Assembly: GCA_029339195.1 (NCBI GenBank)
Contig: JAPTJF010000198.1
Coordinates: forward strand, 40,542-104,541
Reading direction: 5' to 3'
Source of the DNA: Micractinium sp. NFX-FRZ
Taxonomy: Eukaryota > Chlorophyta > Trebouxiophyceae > Chlorellales > Chlorellaceae
DNA length: 64,000 bases
Under the pieces are notes generated by a model. That model did no database searches. It was not told where the DNA came from and was given only the letters and a program-made list of their open reading frames with translations. Shown piece after piece: positions 43,571-55,783 of the stretch. The translations under genes were made by a program, and so were the position numbers. Every line of letters begins with the position of its first letter. Within the stretch, counting starts at the first letter, position 1.

Positions 43571-46500
43571 TGCTTGCACCCTGACCAGCATCCCCACTCC
43601 GTGCTGCCTTAAAACGTTCCTGCTCGATCCGGCTTGCCGCCAAATTGCAGGCTGGGTGTACGCGTGTGTCCGCCTTGCCCTGCACGACAATTGATGCATC
43701 ACCCCTTGGTTCCTGGGTGAAACCCTCATGCAGAATCACATACGTTATGAACTGGCAGAAGCGGTGCAGCTGGGGCCTGCCACGCATCATGCAGCGCATG
43801 ACGCTGGCACAGGTGAGCTGCCACGCCACCAACACCCGCTGCACTGGACACTGCTATGCAATGCGCCTGCTGACGCGTGCACCACACCTGTTTTCTGGTG
43901 CTGATAATCGTACTTGGGGCACTCGTACTCATGCGATTCATTATTCCGCGGCTGCGCAGATGAGGGCTCTCGTCCAAGGAGTTCCTCTGTCTGACAACTG
44001 CCTGCAAGTCGAGCGCGAGGTCGACGGCGTCATGTGAGCTGTAGGGTAACCAAACGGGGCGCCTGCTGCACCTGTGCCAGCCTTTCACGAGAATGCTGCC
44101 GCTTCCCTGCCTGGCGCTGCCGACACAAGTGTGCTCCGTGCCTTACCTGCGTTGCGTTTTGCCCATGGCGTAGGGTGCTGACTGATTTGGAGGACACGCC
44201 TGCCGACAAGGTGGAGGCTGCCAAGCGCATTGCCACCTGCATGCTCACCGGGTCCCCAGACAGGCGCCCCTTCCAGGACGGTGTGCACCAATGGCCGCAG
44301 CTCGCATGGGCGGTGCACGCCGCTGCCGCAGCCCGCGCTTTGTTGCTGCAAGTCCTCTTCATGCGTCCAACACAGCAGAAAGCTGCCACTGCTGCCCTTC
44401 ACGGCTTCCCCGTGGTTCATTCCCCATCAGTTCATTCTTCATCAGTTCATTCCCCACTTCCTCCATACTTTCCCCCACCCCCCGGTCCTGCCTTCTAGGT
44501 GGGCTGTCGAAGGTAGCACAGAAGACCGCGCTGCGTGAATACTGCGACGAGGCAGTGCGGGCGTACGTTCAGGAGGAGCTGGTGCTGTGCTTCCAGGTGC
44601 GCTGTTGGCCGGTGCACGCATTGGCTCTGGTGATTGGCCGTGCGTTGGGGCCCACTGGGCCGCGCATCCAGCAGCATGTGCACGCCGCGGTGTGGGCCCG
44701 CTTTGGTGTCGCTTCCCACGTGCGGTGCTCTCTGGTGTGGCCTCCAACAAGAGCATCACCTGTTGTGCTGCAGAGTGTACCGCAGACCCCCGACCTGCAT
44801 CGACTTATGTGGCTGCTGTGGAGCTACCCCGCCGGTTTAAAGGATGATGCCGATGAGCTGGATAAGGTTGATGGTGTCCAGGGGTGCTCACAAACACTGA
44901 TGGGTGGCACGTAGCAGTGTCGTGGCAGTGTGGTGGTGGCGCGCTAGTGTGTCGCATCATCTTTTGGCATGGGTTGTGTGTGGCAGTGCAGAAATTTGCA
45001 TTATGTTGGGACACCCCTTTGGGCTGCAGGTCCTCCTGGGGGAGCGGACGTTTGAGGTCGCCAGCGGCCTTGAGTTCCTGGAAGGCAAAGCTTGGAGCGG
45101 CACGGTGGGCTGGAACACCGCATGGAGGGGGCTGGAGCATCGTGATTGGAGGCTGAAGCAACAGGTGGGGGCCATGCAAGGGTGCCACTTGCCCTATCAC
45201 TTGCAAGTGTGTCTTGCTTAGTACATATGCTGTTGATGTTTCTGTTGGGCCTGGTTTTGTTGTATGTTGCCCTGCTTACCACGCCATGTGGCAGCGTAAT
45301 CTAGACGTTTGAGGTGTTGCACCCATGCAGGCTGATCACATGTTGTGGCTGAACCACCTGCAAGCTCTCTGTAGGCACACCCGCCTCAAGGTAAGGAACT
45401 GCTGCCAGCTGCTCTGCTGGCCTCTGCTACCCAGCTGGCGCTCTGCAATACAACATGATTAGCTGCCGCTTCGCATGTTCTTGGCACCGGAGCGCCCTGG
45501 TTGGCAGCTGATTTAGCACATTGCCTGGCCAACAACTGTTGTTCCGCAGTGTGTCGTGCGTGTGGCGAGTCGCTTTCAGCGGATCACCATCTCTCTCTAC
45601 CAGCCCAGCATCCGGCGGGACGGCAGTCGGCCCAGCACTTGCCTGGCAGGTGCCGCATGGAAAGCACAGGGGCTGCAGGACGGCGCGCCTCGGATTGAGA
45701 CTGCACACCTGCCCTTTGTGCTCGGCCACATGCTTGGCGCAGCTGGCTCACCCTCCATGCAGCAGATCGATAGGTGGGTGCGAGCACCACGAGTGGTGGT
45801 GGGTTGTGCTAGTGGACGGGCAGGCAGCTGTAATGTGGGCAGGTTGCATGTTGCTCACATGAGGCAAGTGGGCGGGAAGGCGTGTTAGTATGCAGCTTGA
45901 ATGAGAGGACACTTACCTGCCCTTGTTGTGAGTTGGCCACATTAGCCTGCCTCTGTTCCCTGCCTGGTTTCTCACACACACCTTGTGTTGCAGGCTGGGG
46001 CAGGCACAGGCGGCAGCTGCTGAGCTGGGGATGGGTGATATGTTCAACGACCCAATCACCCCCATCCAGGTACGCCGGTCAGCGCACGCAGGACTCAAGC
46101 TGACCATGCGTCATGCATCAGGTGGCATGCAGATTCTGCTGTAGGCGCAGCGCTGTGCACTGGCCGACAAAGGCACGTTGCATGCCTGCCTCTCCGCTGG
46201 CTTGCAGTTTGGGCAGCTGCTGGCGTGGGCAACGGCAGAGGCAGAGGGCCGCCGGGGCGAGTTGGACGCTCTCAGGCAGCCTGGTGATCAGCCTGTTCTG
46301 GGCACGGTGAGTGAGCTTGTGCACTTCCGTGACTGCCACAATGGTGACTGGCATGAGGCGCGTGCCCAAGCTGGTATGGTACAGCCTTATTATAACTGTG
46401 TACCGGGAATGGGGTTGGTGTTTGAGTGTGGGCGGGTGGGTGGGTGCAGGAGCTGGCGTGCAAGGATGTGTGTGCTGGGCCGCATGTTGCGTGCCAGATA

Positions 46501-48976
46501 CGGTACGCCTGCACAGCTGCTTACCCGAACCTTGCTCTTGCCCAATCGTGCAGCTGGAGCCGCTGCTGCAGAGTTTGTTACTCCGCACGTTGCATGAGGA
46601 ACGCGCAGAAGGCGGATGCGCGCGGCACTTCTGGGCCAAGTGGGACCTCCCAGACCAGGGGGGCGACCTAACTGACAGTAAGAAGCCCTTTGCGCTGCCC
46701 TGTGTAGCGGGCAGGCAGGTGCAGTGCGCCGGGTGCCCCTGCAGCGAGCACAGACTGTTCAAGCTGTTGCTTACCTCTTCAGAGCAAACCAGTGACAGTC
46801 ACTGCTGCATTCCCCTTTGCAGCAAATCCTTGCAGATCGTTGGTGCATTCCTCTTCCCAGCGACCACTGCAACCCTTGCACCTGTTCTGCAGGCTATGTG
46901 AGCCCCATCCTACACCAGGTCCTCTCCGGCACCTCCAAGACCGAGATGGTGCACCGGATGCAGGCATGCGGGGGAGCAGGCTGGATCGCGGTGCAGGTGC
47001 GCTTGCAAGGAGGGCAGGGGGAGCTTAGGCGGGCAGGCAGGCGGGCAGTTAAGCTGTGGGGGCAGGCGAGGCAGCCAGGCAGGCATGCAAGAGCACGGCA
47101 GACGGGAAGTTGTGAGAGGTATGGGAGGTAAATGCGGACAGGTCCGCAAGCACTGCAGCACCTGCTAAGTGCCACTGGTTTGTTGCCACCGCGTTACGCG
47201 TGCAGGCGGGCAGGGCTGCCTTGGCTGCCAGCCTGGCGCGGCTGAACCCGCCCCCCAACGGCTGGCGCACCAACCGCGCCTACCAGAAGCCGCAAGGCTT
47301 GGACCCCCACTGTAAGTGGCGTGGCTGCTGAGGACAGCATAGTGCCCAGCTGCGCCTTGCAGAACACTCATATGACGTGCTGTGCTGATGCCGTTGACGC
47401 GGGCCGGGACATGCGCTGCTTGTGCTATGTGCTCATGCACTCTAGCCTACGCATCGCGTCTTTCTGTCCCGCCTGCAGCTGCCGTGCTGAACAACATGCC
47501 CCACGGCGGCACACTGCTGCTGGTCAACCCCAACAGCATCAACCAGTGGTGAGCAGCTCCTCGGCCTGTGCTGCCTCAACCGCACTGGCAGCCCCCTTGC
47601 TGCTGTGTTTTGAGTGCGCTGGGCGCCCGTCCCTGTGTGACCTGCCGCCGGCCTCCTGCACAGCTCGACTTGAGGCACCCTGCTCCTTGAGTGCGGCCCG
47701 GTCAAGCAGCCTGTTGGCGCCTGCTGCCAGCAGGCGGTGGCCCAGTGCCGCGGCCCTACGCCCCCGCCTGTGCAGCAGCTTCCTTGCTGCGGTCACGGGC
47801 CAACGCTGCCCATGGGGGGCCCAGCATGAACAGCCCTCCTACCAACTCTGCCCTGACCTTCTTGCCCCCCACCCCACCCCACCCCCCAACCCCGCCTCCC
47901 ACCCTCTCGTTTTGCCGCCCCACCTCTGCCTGTGCAGGTATGCCGAGCTGCGGCAGGCCGGCGGCGATGGCCTGCGCATCCTCAAATGGGTGGACGGCCA
48001 GCCCGGGTGGACGCTGGACTGCAGGGAGATTGCGCAGCATGACATCGTGTTGACCACCTTCCAGCTGGCCAGCACGCTGCACACGCTGTGGTGAGTGGAG
48101 GCACAGCAGCGGGGCGGCAAGGAGGGAGTGCTGCCACTCAGGAAGGGTCAGTGCAGAGGGAGGGAGAGGCGGAGGAGGTAGCACAAAACGGGGCATCGAC
48201 TTTTTTGTACCTTGTGCCTGGCACTGCCACGTGCGCATGTCCTTGCGGGTGCTGTCTGGCGGTGCCGCGCCGCGGCTGACCCATTGCCTCACGCTGGCCC
48301 CGATCTCTGCACCCTCTGGCCTTGCCCGCTGCCATTTGCCTGCAGCCACGTGCGCTGGTGGCGCATCATGGTGGCTTACCAGAGCGGCGCCGGCGTGTTC
48401 CTGAAGGACACAGAGCACACCTGGGTCTCTGAGCACCGCTGGGTGCTGTGCGGCACGACACCCAAGGAGTGCCGTAAGTTGCTTTAATATGTGTGCGCTG
48501 CTCGCTTAGCACTGTCAATGCTGTGGCACTGTCGCAGCAGTGCCGCTGGTGGCACAGCAGCTGCCGCTGCCGCCCCGCCGCAGCCTTTGCAGCCGCTGCC
48601 AATGGCTGCGCGCTACCCTTTGCGTCCGCCCCAGGCCCCGTCACCACCCGTAAGCACCCAGCGCCTCCCCTGCTCCTGTTCCTGCGTGTGCACCGTGCGG
48701 CATGCGCCTGCAGGCGAGGCAGTGTCCCCGTCCCTCAACTTCCTGAGGTTCTCCCGCTGTGAGCTGCTCACCAAGCACTTCCCTCCCGCGCTGGCCCACA
48801 TACTCAAGGTATGGAAGGTTTTTTGTTTTATGCCCGGAAGCCCTGCTGCCATCGCCGCGGTTGCCATGCGGCTTCTGTGTCCCAGCATGTGTGTGGTGCT
48901 GCAGTCAATAAGTGCCCCCAGCACCAGGGGTGACCTGGGCACCTCCTGCTTTCCTGAGTGCAGCGGTGCATGGTGA
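41867..48976 (+). CDS. Gln-rich protein with degenerate SNF2/RAD5-like helicase region (copy B)
   Basis: Twenty-one exons, all in phase, 1033 aa: 41867-41989, 42302-43315, 43494-43561, 43734-43812, 43960-44033, 44174-44280, 44499-44596, 44774-44866, 45030-45164, 45331-45390, 45550-45773, 45994-46069, 46208-46306, 46554-46677, 46893-46996, 47206-47311, 47479-47548, 47938-48090, 48346-48473, 48714-48808 and 48905-48976. The N-terminus equals copy A (head plus ~320 Gln-rich residues). The C-terminal third keeps SNF2 landmarks: motif Ia-like GGTLLLVNPNSINQWYAEL, HDIVLTTFQLAS, WWRIM and motif III-like HRWVLCGTTP. The Walker A GKT is absent. The DEAH box position after WWRIM reads VAYQSG. No helicase C-terminal domain follows. 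It should not hydrolyse ATP. The role is unknown, perhaps a scaffold, or a decaying SHPRH/RAD5 relative. The last exon is the least certain. Confidence 0.68.
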
Positions 48977-49664
48977 GGTACACGGCCGGCTGAGCGATGG
49001 CAGCGGCAGTAGCTGTCGGTTAAACCTTGGGGCGAAAGCTGCAGCTTGATGGGAGCAGGGGAGCACCGCAGTAGCGACAGTCGTCCATCAGCAGCAGCAT
49101 CCGCAGGCAGGGGCGGTGTGAGCGGCAGAGGCAGCGGGCTTGGCCCAAGAATCCTGCCAGTGGGGCAGGGGGGGCAACATGGCGCCAGCGGTGGGTTGGC
49201 GCGATCTGAACTCTCATTGCAAAGCGCCCTCTTGTGAATAGCTTGCACTCAAACAGTATGTGTTGCTGGCACCAGCAGGCCTCCCGTCAGCGGAGACACT
49301 GGTGGTCACCCAGCCGGGGGTTGATGAGCACCAACCCTGCCGCCACTGTTTATGCACACACGCACAACCCCTGTAAGCCGGCCGGACACTGCGACTCCGA
49401 ACAGTGATATCTGTAGGAGGTGGGAGGCTCGCCTAAGGCAGCAGTGCTGGGCACCCAATGGCCACATTTGCTGGGCAGGAGCTGCACGGGAGCTGCGCAG
49501 GAGGTGCCTGCAGGCAACGACTGGCCACCTGCAAGCGCGCGCATGTGTGTGCCCCCGCTGCCTCCCTGCAATGTTCATATCGCGATTATTCCACCATTTA
49601 GGCTGTTTGCAACTCCCGCAGACTCTCCCACCCGCGGTCGGCGACCGCCAACTTGTAAACAGGC
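48977..49664. other. Intergenic region
   Basis: About 690 bases between plus-strand genes. It includes TGTAA at 49372-49376, a possible 3'-end signal of the SNF2-like gene. No other gene seen. Confidence 0.5.
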
Positions 49665-52600
49665 ATGTCAGTGTACCCTGCCCCGGCGCCCTCCTTCGAG
49701 GTGCTCTATCACAAATCCGTGAAGCCTGAAGCCGGGTTCCAGTCTGCCAAGGGCGGCCAGACACCGCTGTCATGTCTCGATGCCTTCGTCACGGGATGCT
49801 CGGCGCGCGCCTGGGGCTTCCCGGGCGCCCATCTTGATGCGCGCACCTTGGAGGCGGCTCTTCAAGCCACTGTGACCGACATACCACTGCTTGCGGGCAG
49901 GTCAGCTCGGGTCGGCCAGGGCGGCGGCAGGGTGGGCGCAGGCGCAGGTGCAGGCGCAGCGCACACATGCGTCAGCGGCCCATGTGGCGCTCTGAGAACC
50001 ATGTGCTCCCTTGCGCAGGCTGAGGAGGCTGGACGAGACCAGCCTGGGCACCGTGCATGTGCACCACACCGGCGAGGGGGCGCAGCTGACCGTGGTGGAG
50101 TGCCGGGAGGTGTCTCTGGCGGAGGCCATTGGCCCAGACAGCTGGCGGGAGAGCGGATTCACATTGGCCAAGGGTGTAGTGCCGCTCTACTTGGACTACA
50201 TGGATATGGAGGGCGGGTGAGTGGCCGGCAGCTGGGCGCGGCTTGCTTGCTTGCTTGGTGGTGGGAGCACCGGTGGGGCTGGGCTGGGCACGTTGGGGTG
50301 CATGCATAGATGCCACGGCAGCGAGCGGAGCACCCTGGTCAGGCGCATTGTGGGCACAGGGAGGAGACCTTGACGGGAAGTGGGATGGAGGATACAGCGT
50401 GGCATGATGGCTCAATGGATGCAAGGAGGGGGCTGCAGCAACAATGCCAGCAATGGCCCTGCACGCACCTTGTCTCGACCCCTGCCTGCTGCGCACGCTG
50501 AGCGGCAAAGCACCGCTGCTGAGCGGTCCATGGCACAGGCACGCGCCTGCCTGCCTTTTCACCTTCCACATCTTCACCCGCATGCCACCCTCAGGCAAGC
50601 CGTGAGCATGATGGCCGGCAAGGTGCCCCTGCTGATGGTGCGCCTCACACACCTGCGGGACGGCTGCATCCTGGGGGTGTCTGCCGCCCACTTCCTCAAA
50701 GGCAAGACCGCCCGCTCTTGCTGGTTCGGGGGCATGGGTAGGCTTTCCTGTGATGCTGCTGCCTTGGTTTGCGGGTCCAGTATGTTGGCTGCATCCTGGG
50801 GGTGTGCGCCGCCCACTCCTTCAAAATCGAGTCCCCCATCTCGTGCTAGTTCTGGGGCATGGGAAGGCCTTCCTCTGCTGCTGCTGACTTGTTCCGGATT
50901 AAGCTGTGCAGCTGCATCTGGGGAGTGCGCCGCTCACTCCTTCAACTGCAAGGGACCCCTTCGCCCGCCACACCTGCGGCGTGGCAGTGCCACCCGGCTG
51001 AGGGCGGTGGACTGTGCAAGCCGCTACGTGCATGCTGCTCCGCTATGCGCAAGACAAGCCGGGGAGCCCCTTGCCACCCGTCTTCCCCATGCATGCAAGC
51101 GGCGCACACGTGTTCAATGCAACTGGCATCGTTAGGTTTACTGGAATGGCCCTGGTCGTTCCTATCTGCAGATGGCACGCGCTGGCCCACGCTGATGAAC
51201 CACCTGGCCGCCCGCTACCGGCAGCTTGCCAGCGGCATCCCCCCAGACCCCTCTGACCTCGCGCTGCTGCAGCCCACCGACCGCTTGGCCATGACAGCGG
51301 AGGGCATGGCAGCCCAGCTGGGGTAGGCGAGGGATGGGGCGTGCAGGTTGGTCGGCTGTGACTTACCTGTGACTCCTCTTGGGCTCTCGGCTGCAGGCGG
51401 GGGCCTGGCCTGACGCTCATGCACTTGAGTGTGGGTCGCATGGCACATGGCGTGGCTAAGTCTGGCTGCTGGGGTGCACCTCAGGGCATGCAGGCACTCT
51501 CTGTTGACCGGCCCTCTGCCCACCGCCTGCCCACTGGTCTCGCAGGCTGGACGACAGCTGGCGCCCGCCGCCTCGCCCCGCCGCGCCGGTCTCGCTGCTG
51601 GCGGCATGGCGCAGCGCCAAGTTTGTCATCAGCCACACGTTTGAGCGGAGGCAGCTGATGTTCCTGCACCTGCCACCGCAGCAGGTGGCAGAGCTGAAGC
51701 GTCTGGCGTCAGGTGAGCTGCTTTCGCCACTGTGTTCAGACTCTGTGGGCGGGTGGCCTGCCTGGGAGGGGCTGAACCGCCTGGCCGTCATAGAACCAGC
51801 ACAGCCTGCGTGATTGCAAGGGCTTTGTTTTGACCGCTTCAGATTGGCCCCGCACAAGCTGACAGCGCTGGGCCACCCTGGCCTACTTGCATGTTTCTGT
51901 GTGTGCAGAGCGGCGGAGCCCCGATGACACTGCCTTCATCTCCACGGGCGATGCAGTGCAAGCCGCCGCTGCCATGCTGCAGCACGCGGCCCTGGGACAG
52001 CCGCTGCTGCCGGCGGCCCCGCGGGGTGTGGCATTCATCATTCAGCCAAAGATGCCGCCAGGCTACTTTGGAAATGCCACGCTGAACATCACCGCCACAC
52101 CAGACCCCAGCAAGCAGCGCCCCGCGGCGGACGATTATGCTGGCATCCTGCAGCAGCTGGCATGTGCGATCCGCCAAGCCACGGTAGCCTTCCGTGCGAC
52201 CCCGGTGAGTGCTGGGCTGGGGGGCCAGCGGGCCGGCTGAGCTTGCGCAGAGTGGGCGTGCCAGTGGGCCTTGTAGGCAGGGCATGTGAGCAAAGGCCCC
52301 TTAAGGAATAGGGGCGGTTGGCTGTCTGGGCAGGAGTCAGCGGGGGCGAGCTTTGCTAGTGGGGAAGCTGACCATGATGCACCATGCCATGCCATGCGAC
52401 TTCCACCCGCCCCAAGCAGCCGCTGGCAGAGATGCACGAGTTTGACTGCATGGTGCGCGGCCCTTTCTCCCGCTTGATGACATACTGGTACGGCGAGCGG
52501 GTGCCGCTCACGTCGTGTCTCACCAACTACGTCCCCAAGCAGCAGGTAGGGGGGAGGGGAGGATGAGAGGGGTAGTACACGGGGCAAGGCAGTGTGGAAG

Positions 52601-52948
52601 GTGTGAAGCACATGGCGTGCTGGACCAGCCAGCTGTCTAAGCATGTGTGTGCAGTGCAACAGGGAAGCGTGACGCGCATTGTTATGCGTGATTTCGTAGG
52701 TAGATGCGAGTCGCGGGGGTGGGGAAGGGAGGCAGGCACCGCAGCAGACAGTGGGCAGCAGGTGCGCCGGTGCTGACAGAACGGGCAGGCGGGTGTGCAG
52801 GCAGCAAGCGGGTCCAACTGAGGAGGCGCACAACGGGTCTGGCAGGGTGGGAGCAGGGCAGTGCAGGGGGTGGAGCGTGGCGGGCTGGGGCAGGAGCCCA
52901 GCGGGCAGTGCAGGCAGGCAGGCAGCCAGCAACAGCCAGGAAGTTGGG

Positions 52949-52984
<36 letters not shown>

Positions 52985-53332
52985 TGAATGCACGCCTCTA
53001 CATCAACGCCACTGCACAGTGCCCGCTCTTGTTGCTGCTCAGCCTCACCCTCAGCCTCAACCTCTGCAGCTTCTCCTCAGCTTCCTCCTCCGCTTTCTGT
53101 TTGCCTGCAGGACCCCGACTTTGGCGTGGGCCCCCCTGCATATGACCGCGAGCTGACCAACCCCCGTACCCGCGACATGGTCGTCATCCGGGCCGCCTGC
53201 GCGGCCCCCTACAGCGACGGCCTGCTCATCCAGCTGTGCCTCACGCCCCGGCAGGCGGCGCGGCTGCGGGCGCACCCGCTGCTGCAGGCGCTGCTGCCGG
53301 GGGCCAGCTGGGTGGGCATCGGGCGTGTGTGA
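49665..53332 (+). CDS. BAHD-family acyltransferase
   Basis: Eight exons: 49665-49900, 50019-50216, 50595-50701, 51172-51322, 51546-51712, 51909-52204, 52420-52545 and 53111-53332, giving 500 aa. Splicing of exons 3 and 4 creates the catalytic HXXXDG motif (AAHFLK joined to DGTRW). The last exon carries the structural DFGxG motif (DPDFGVGPP). Between them are the family hallmarks STGDAV and MPPGYFGNATLNIT. BAHD enzymes transfer acyl groups from CoA thioesters to alcohols or amines in the cytosol (hydroxycinnamoyl-type transferases in plants). The acceptor cannot be told from sequence. Intron 3 has a GC donor (AAAG then GCAAGA) and contains degenerate copies of exon 3, so exon 3/4 joining matters for activity. 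Confidence 0.88.
50662..50945 (+). repeat. Three tandem copies of BAHD exon 3 end
   Basis: Exon 3 bases 50662-50700 (GGCTGCATCCTGGGGGTGTC...) recur at 50787-50825 and, more diverged, at 50910-50945 in intron 3. Offsets are 125 and 123. The downstream intronic flanks (GGGGCATGGG...) are also copied. Confidence 0.88.
52948..52984 (+). repeat. GGCA microsatellite in the last BAHD intron
   Basis: About nine GGCA units. Confidence 0.9.
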
Positions 53333-53426
53333 GCTGGCTGGTGGGGGAGCTGTGGTTAAGAGGAAAACGGACTATCATGAGATGGTAAACATGAACTGCT
53401 TCGGTTGTGGTCAGCGCAAGCAGTCC

Positions 53427-53431
53427 TGTAA
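53427..53431 (+). terminator. TGTAA polyadenylation signal of the BAHD gene
   Basis: TGTAA 95 nt downstream of the stop at 53332. Confidence 0.55.
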
Positions 53432-53974
53432 TCGTGCCCAGTGAACAATACGTGAGTGGGTAGCATAGACGCATGTAAGTAGGACCCAAGCTGCACACGG
53501 GGGACAGTGTCTGGGCCAGCGACACAGGACCAGGCTGTGGCTTGCGCAGGCAATAACATCATCCGGGGTGCAGCTGCTGCCTGCGCAGCAGCAGCTGGCG
53601 GCGGCCCCGGCAGGTGCCGTCGTTGGAGCCACCGCTCCTTCCGGGGGCGCAGGCGCTGCAGCAACCCCCCGCGCCGGCGGAAGCAGCTGCCGTTGCTGAA
53701 GCTGTCAAAGCAGGAGGATGGTGTTGCAGCAGAGCCGGTGCAGCCCGGTGCGGGCAAGGCACCGCCTATGCTGAGGTGACCACATCTGGCAGACTGGCAG
53801 GGGGTGCCTCTTAGTCTCCCTAATGGCACAAGGGATGCGGCAGTGCTGGCCGCTGTTAACTGAGCGGCTGTACGCACATGCAAAGATGCACCTTTTAGAA
53901 TCGCTGCGCTGCCCGACATTACTGCTTCTTTTTCTCCTGCAACAGCCTGAAGCCTGGCATGTTCCTGGCACAAC

Positions 53975-53979
53975 TTACA
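53975..53979 (-). terminator. TGTAA signal for the 101-aa minus-strand gene
   Basis: The complement reads TGTAA about 150 nt past the stop at 54133. Confidence 0.45.
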
Positions 53980-54132
53980 TGCTCCTTTCAGCTCCCAGCC
54001 AAAGGCGCACGGAAGCTGTCCAATGGAAGTGCATTGTGATGCCTGTGCTACTGTCAGCCTGCCTGCCCTCCAATGCCGGCATGAGAGCCGGCGCGCTGGC
54101 CAATACAATCGAGTGCGCTGTGTGCCGATGGC

Positions 54133-54689
54133 TCAGCTCACCACGCCAGCTCCAGTGCCGGTGGCTGGCGCCGGGCGCGCCAGCGAGGCAGGCTCCTGCT
54201 GGGCGGCGCGCTCTTGCGCTGCACGGTGCTGCTGCATCCGCTCCTGCGCTTGGCGCTCCAGTTGAAGGATGTGCCGTGCCTCCAATTCTCGAAGGTAAAT
54301 CTGCAAGGGCAGAGCACTGTGCTGACGTCAGCAGAGTACAGTGACGGCACCCCAGCAACAGGCTTGCGCTATGACAGCTGGGTCACGGCAAGCCTGTGTG
54401 TCGCTCCAGAGGGCTGCTGGCACTGGATGCAGGTGCTGTGCAAGTTGCGGCGGTTTGCTGGCCGTGCAGCTGCAGGCGGTGCCAGCGGCAAGCCCTCCCC
54501 TTCCCGCCGCCGGCGCCTCGGCTGGTTCGCGCCGCCTCCAGCACGGGCTACCTGGTTATTGATTATGTTTGGAGTGAGGTCCATTGCCTGAACAAACATC
54601 TGTATGTTTTCTGTCAGCCGCCTCTTCTTCTCAGCGGCAATCAGGCGGGGGAGGGCCCGCAGCTCAGGCTCGGGAAGCGGCCACCCCAT
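54133..54689 (-). CDS. Small unknown protein with C-terminal coiled coil
   Basis: Two exons, 54689-54552 and 54300-54133, giving 101 aa. Donor CAG/GTAGCC and acceptor CCCTTGCAG, both phase 0. The N-terminal half is helical and conserved-looking (PEPELRALPRLIAAEKKRR, ENIQMFVQAMDLTPN). The second exon continues as a charged coiled coil (IYLRELEARHILQLERQAQE) and ends in an Ala/Pro/Thr tail. I do not recognise the family. The ATG at 54689 is the first in frame. An additional upstream exon cannot be excluded. Confidence 0.5.
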
Positions 54690-55783
54690 GGCTGAGTGTG
54701 AAGCAATGCAGTCTAGACTGCGGCAGTGATTGCGGAGCCCAGCCAGTGGAGGCGAGCACCTCAAGAAAGGTGCGCCAGGTGGGCAGCACTCTCAGTGAAC
54801 CCTTGAGGGGCAGGCCCTTGTAAACTATTGACAACTGCCTCAGTTGTGAGCGCTGCCAGGTCGGCTTCCTATCCACAGCAGTGCATGCACGTTGCTTGCG
54901 CTTCACAACACTTTGCAGAGCAGCTCTAAGGACGTGGGGAAGCCTTGGACGTTGCGGGGGGTACGCCTTGGAACTGAGTGAGGGCCGTCATTCCCCAGGG
55001 CAGGTGGCCGGGAACGCCGACTCAGTGGCACCCCCCCGCCGCCTGCCGCCTGCCGCCTGCCGCCTGCCTCTGACTCCCGCATCCTGCCGCCACCGCAGCA
55101 GGTGTCCTCGTTGGCAACATGGAGGCTTCCTCAGCTTCTTCCCACCACAGCGGCTACTCTCTCTTCAATTGCCTGCTGGCTGGGGGTGCCCAGGCAGCCG
55201 TGCAGCTGCTGCAGAGCCCCCATGCCCCTCGCTTTGCTCACACTTGCCAGCCCTTGAAGCTTCAATCTGCTGAGCCTCCGCACGAGCGGGACTGGCAAGG
55301 TGAAGCACAGCGGAGACAAGCGCTTTCTGCAGAACACTTCTGCCAGCTTCGCTGCTGCTTGCATGCAGCCACTGGCACCCACTCTGCTGCAGCTGCAGCT
55401 GCCACAGCGTGGATTGTCCCAGCGCGTGCACATGCACGCTCACAGCAGCTCCCTGTGTTGTTGCCTGTGCATCTGCAGCCTGAAGCACATTTTACAAAAA
55501 TAACTTTTTGCGGCATAAATCGTCCTGGCTCCAACCAGGTGAAAAAGTGCAGTCTAGCAATGCATGCTGTGGGTGCTGGGAAAATACATGCGCTAATGCA
55601 CCGCTCAACACAGGCGTGCAGGCACAGTAGGCTGCTGCGTTAAGGCTCGCCAAAGGGAGCATTGTAGGTGGGAGGCAGCGCACGCAATACACGGTGCCTG
55701 GCCGCTGCCGTGCGTGCAGCCTTCAGACCCAGGTCCATGCAGGGTGCGCGATGGGGCGCATCAGGTTGTCCACGCAGTCAGGG
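54690..55783. other. Intergenic region with one doubtful ORF
   Basis: About 1.1 kb between two minus-strand genes. A 174-codon plus-strand ORF at 55119-55643 is open and starts MEASSASSHH, but it has no recognisable domain and I do not call it a gene. A possible minus-strand TGTAA (plus TTACA) lies at 55492-55496. Confidence 0.4.

Larger units (their letters stand above)
53333..54132. other. Convergent 3' intergenic region
   Basis: About 800 bases between the BAHD stop and the stop of the minus-strand 101-aa gene. Ala/Gly-rich ORFs around 53507-53779 on both strands are not supported by splice context or domains. Confidence 0.5.

Noticed and set aside
53507..53779. Ala/Gly-rich ORFs on both strands
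   Set aside because: Low complexity, no domain, and located in the convergent 3' region of two supported genes.
55119..55643. 174-codon plus-strand ORF
   Set aside because: Open with a good start context, but no domain, no homologous pattern and no splice partners. Not strong enough to call.
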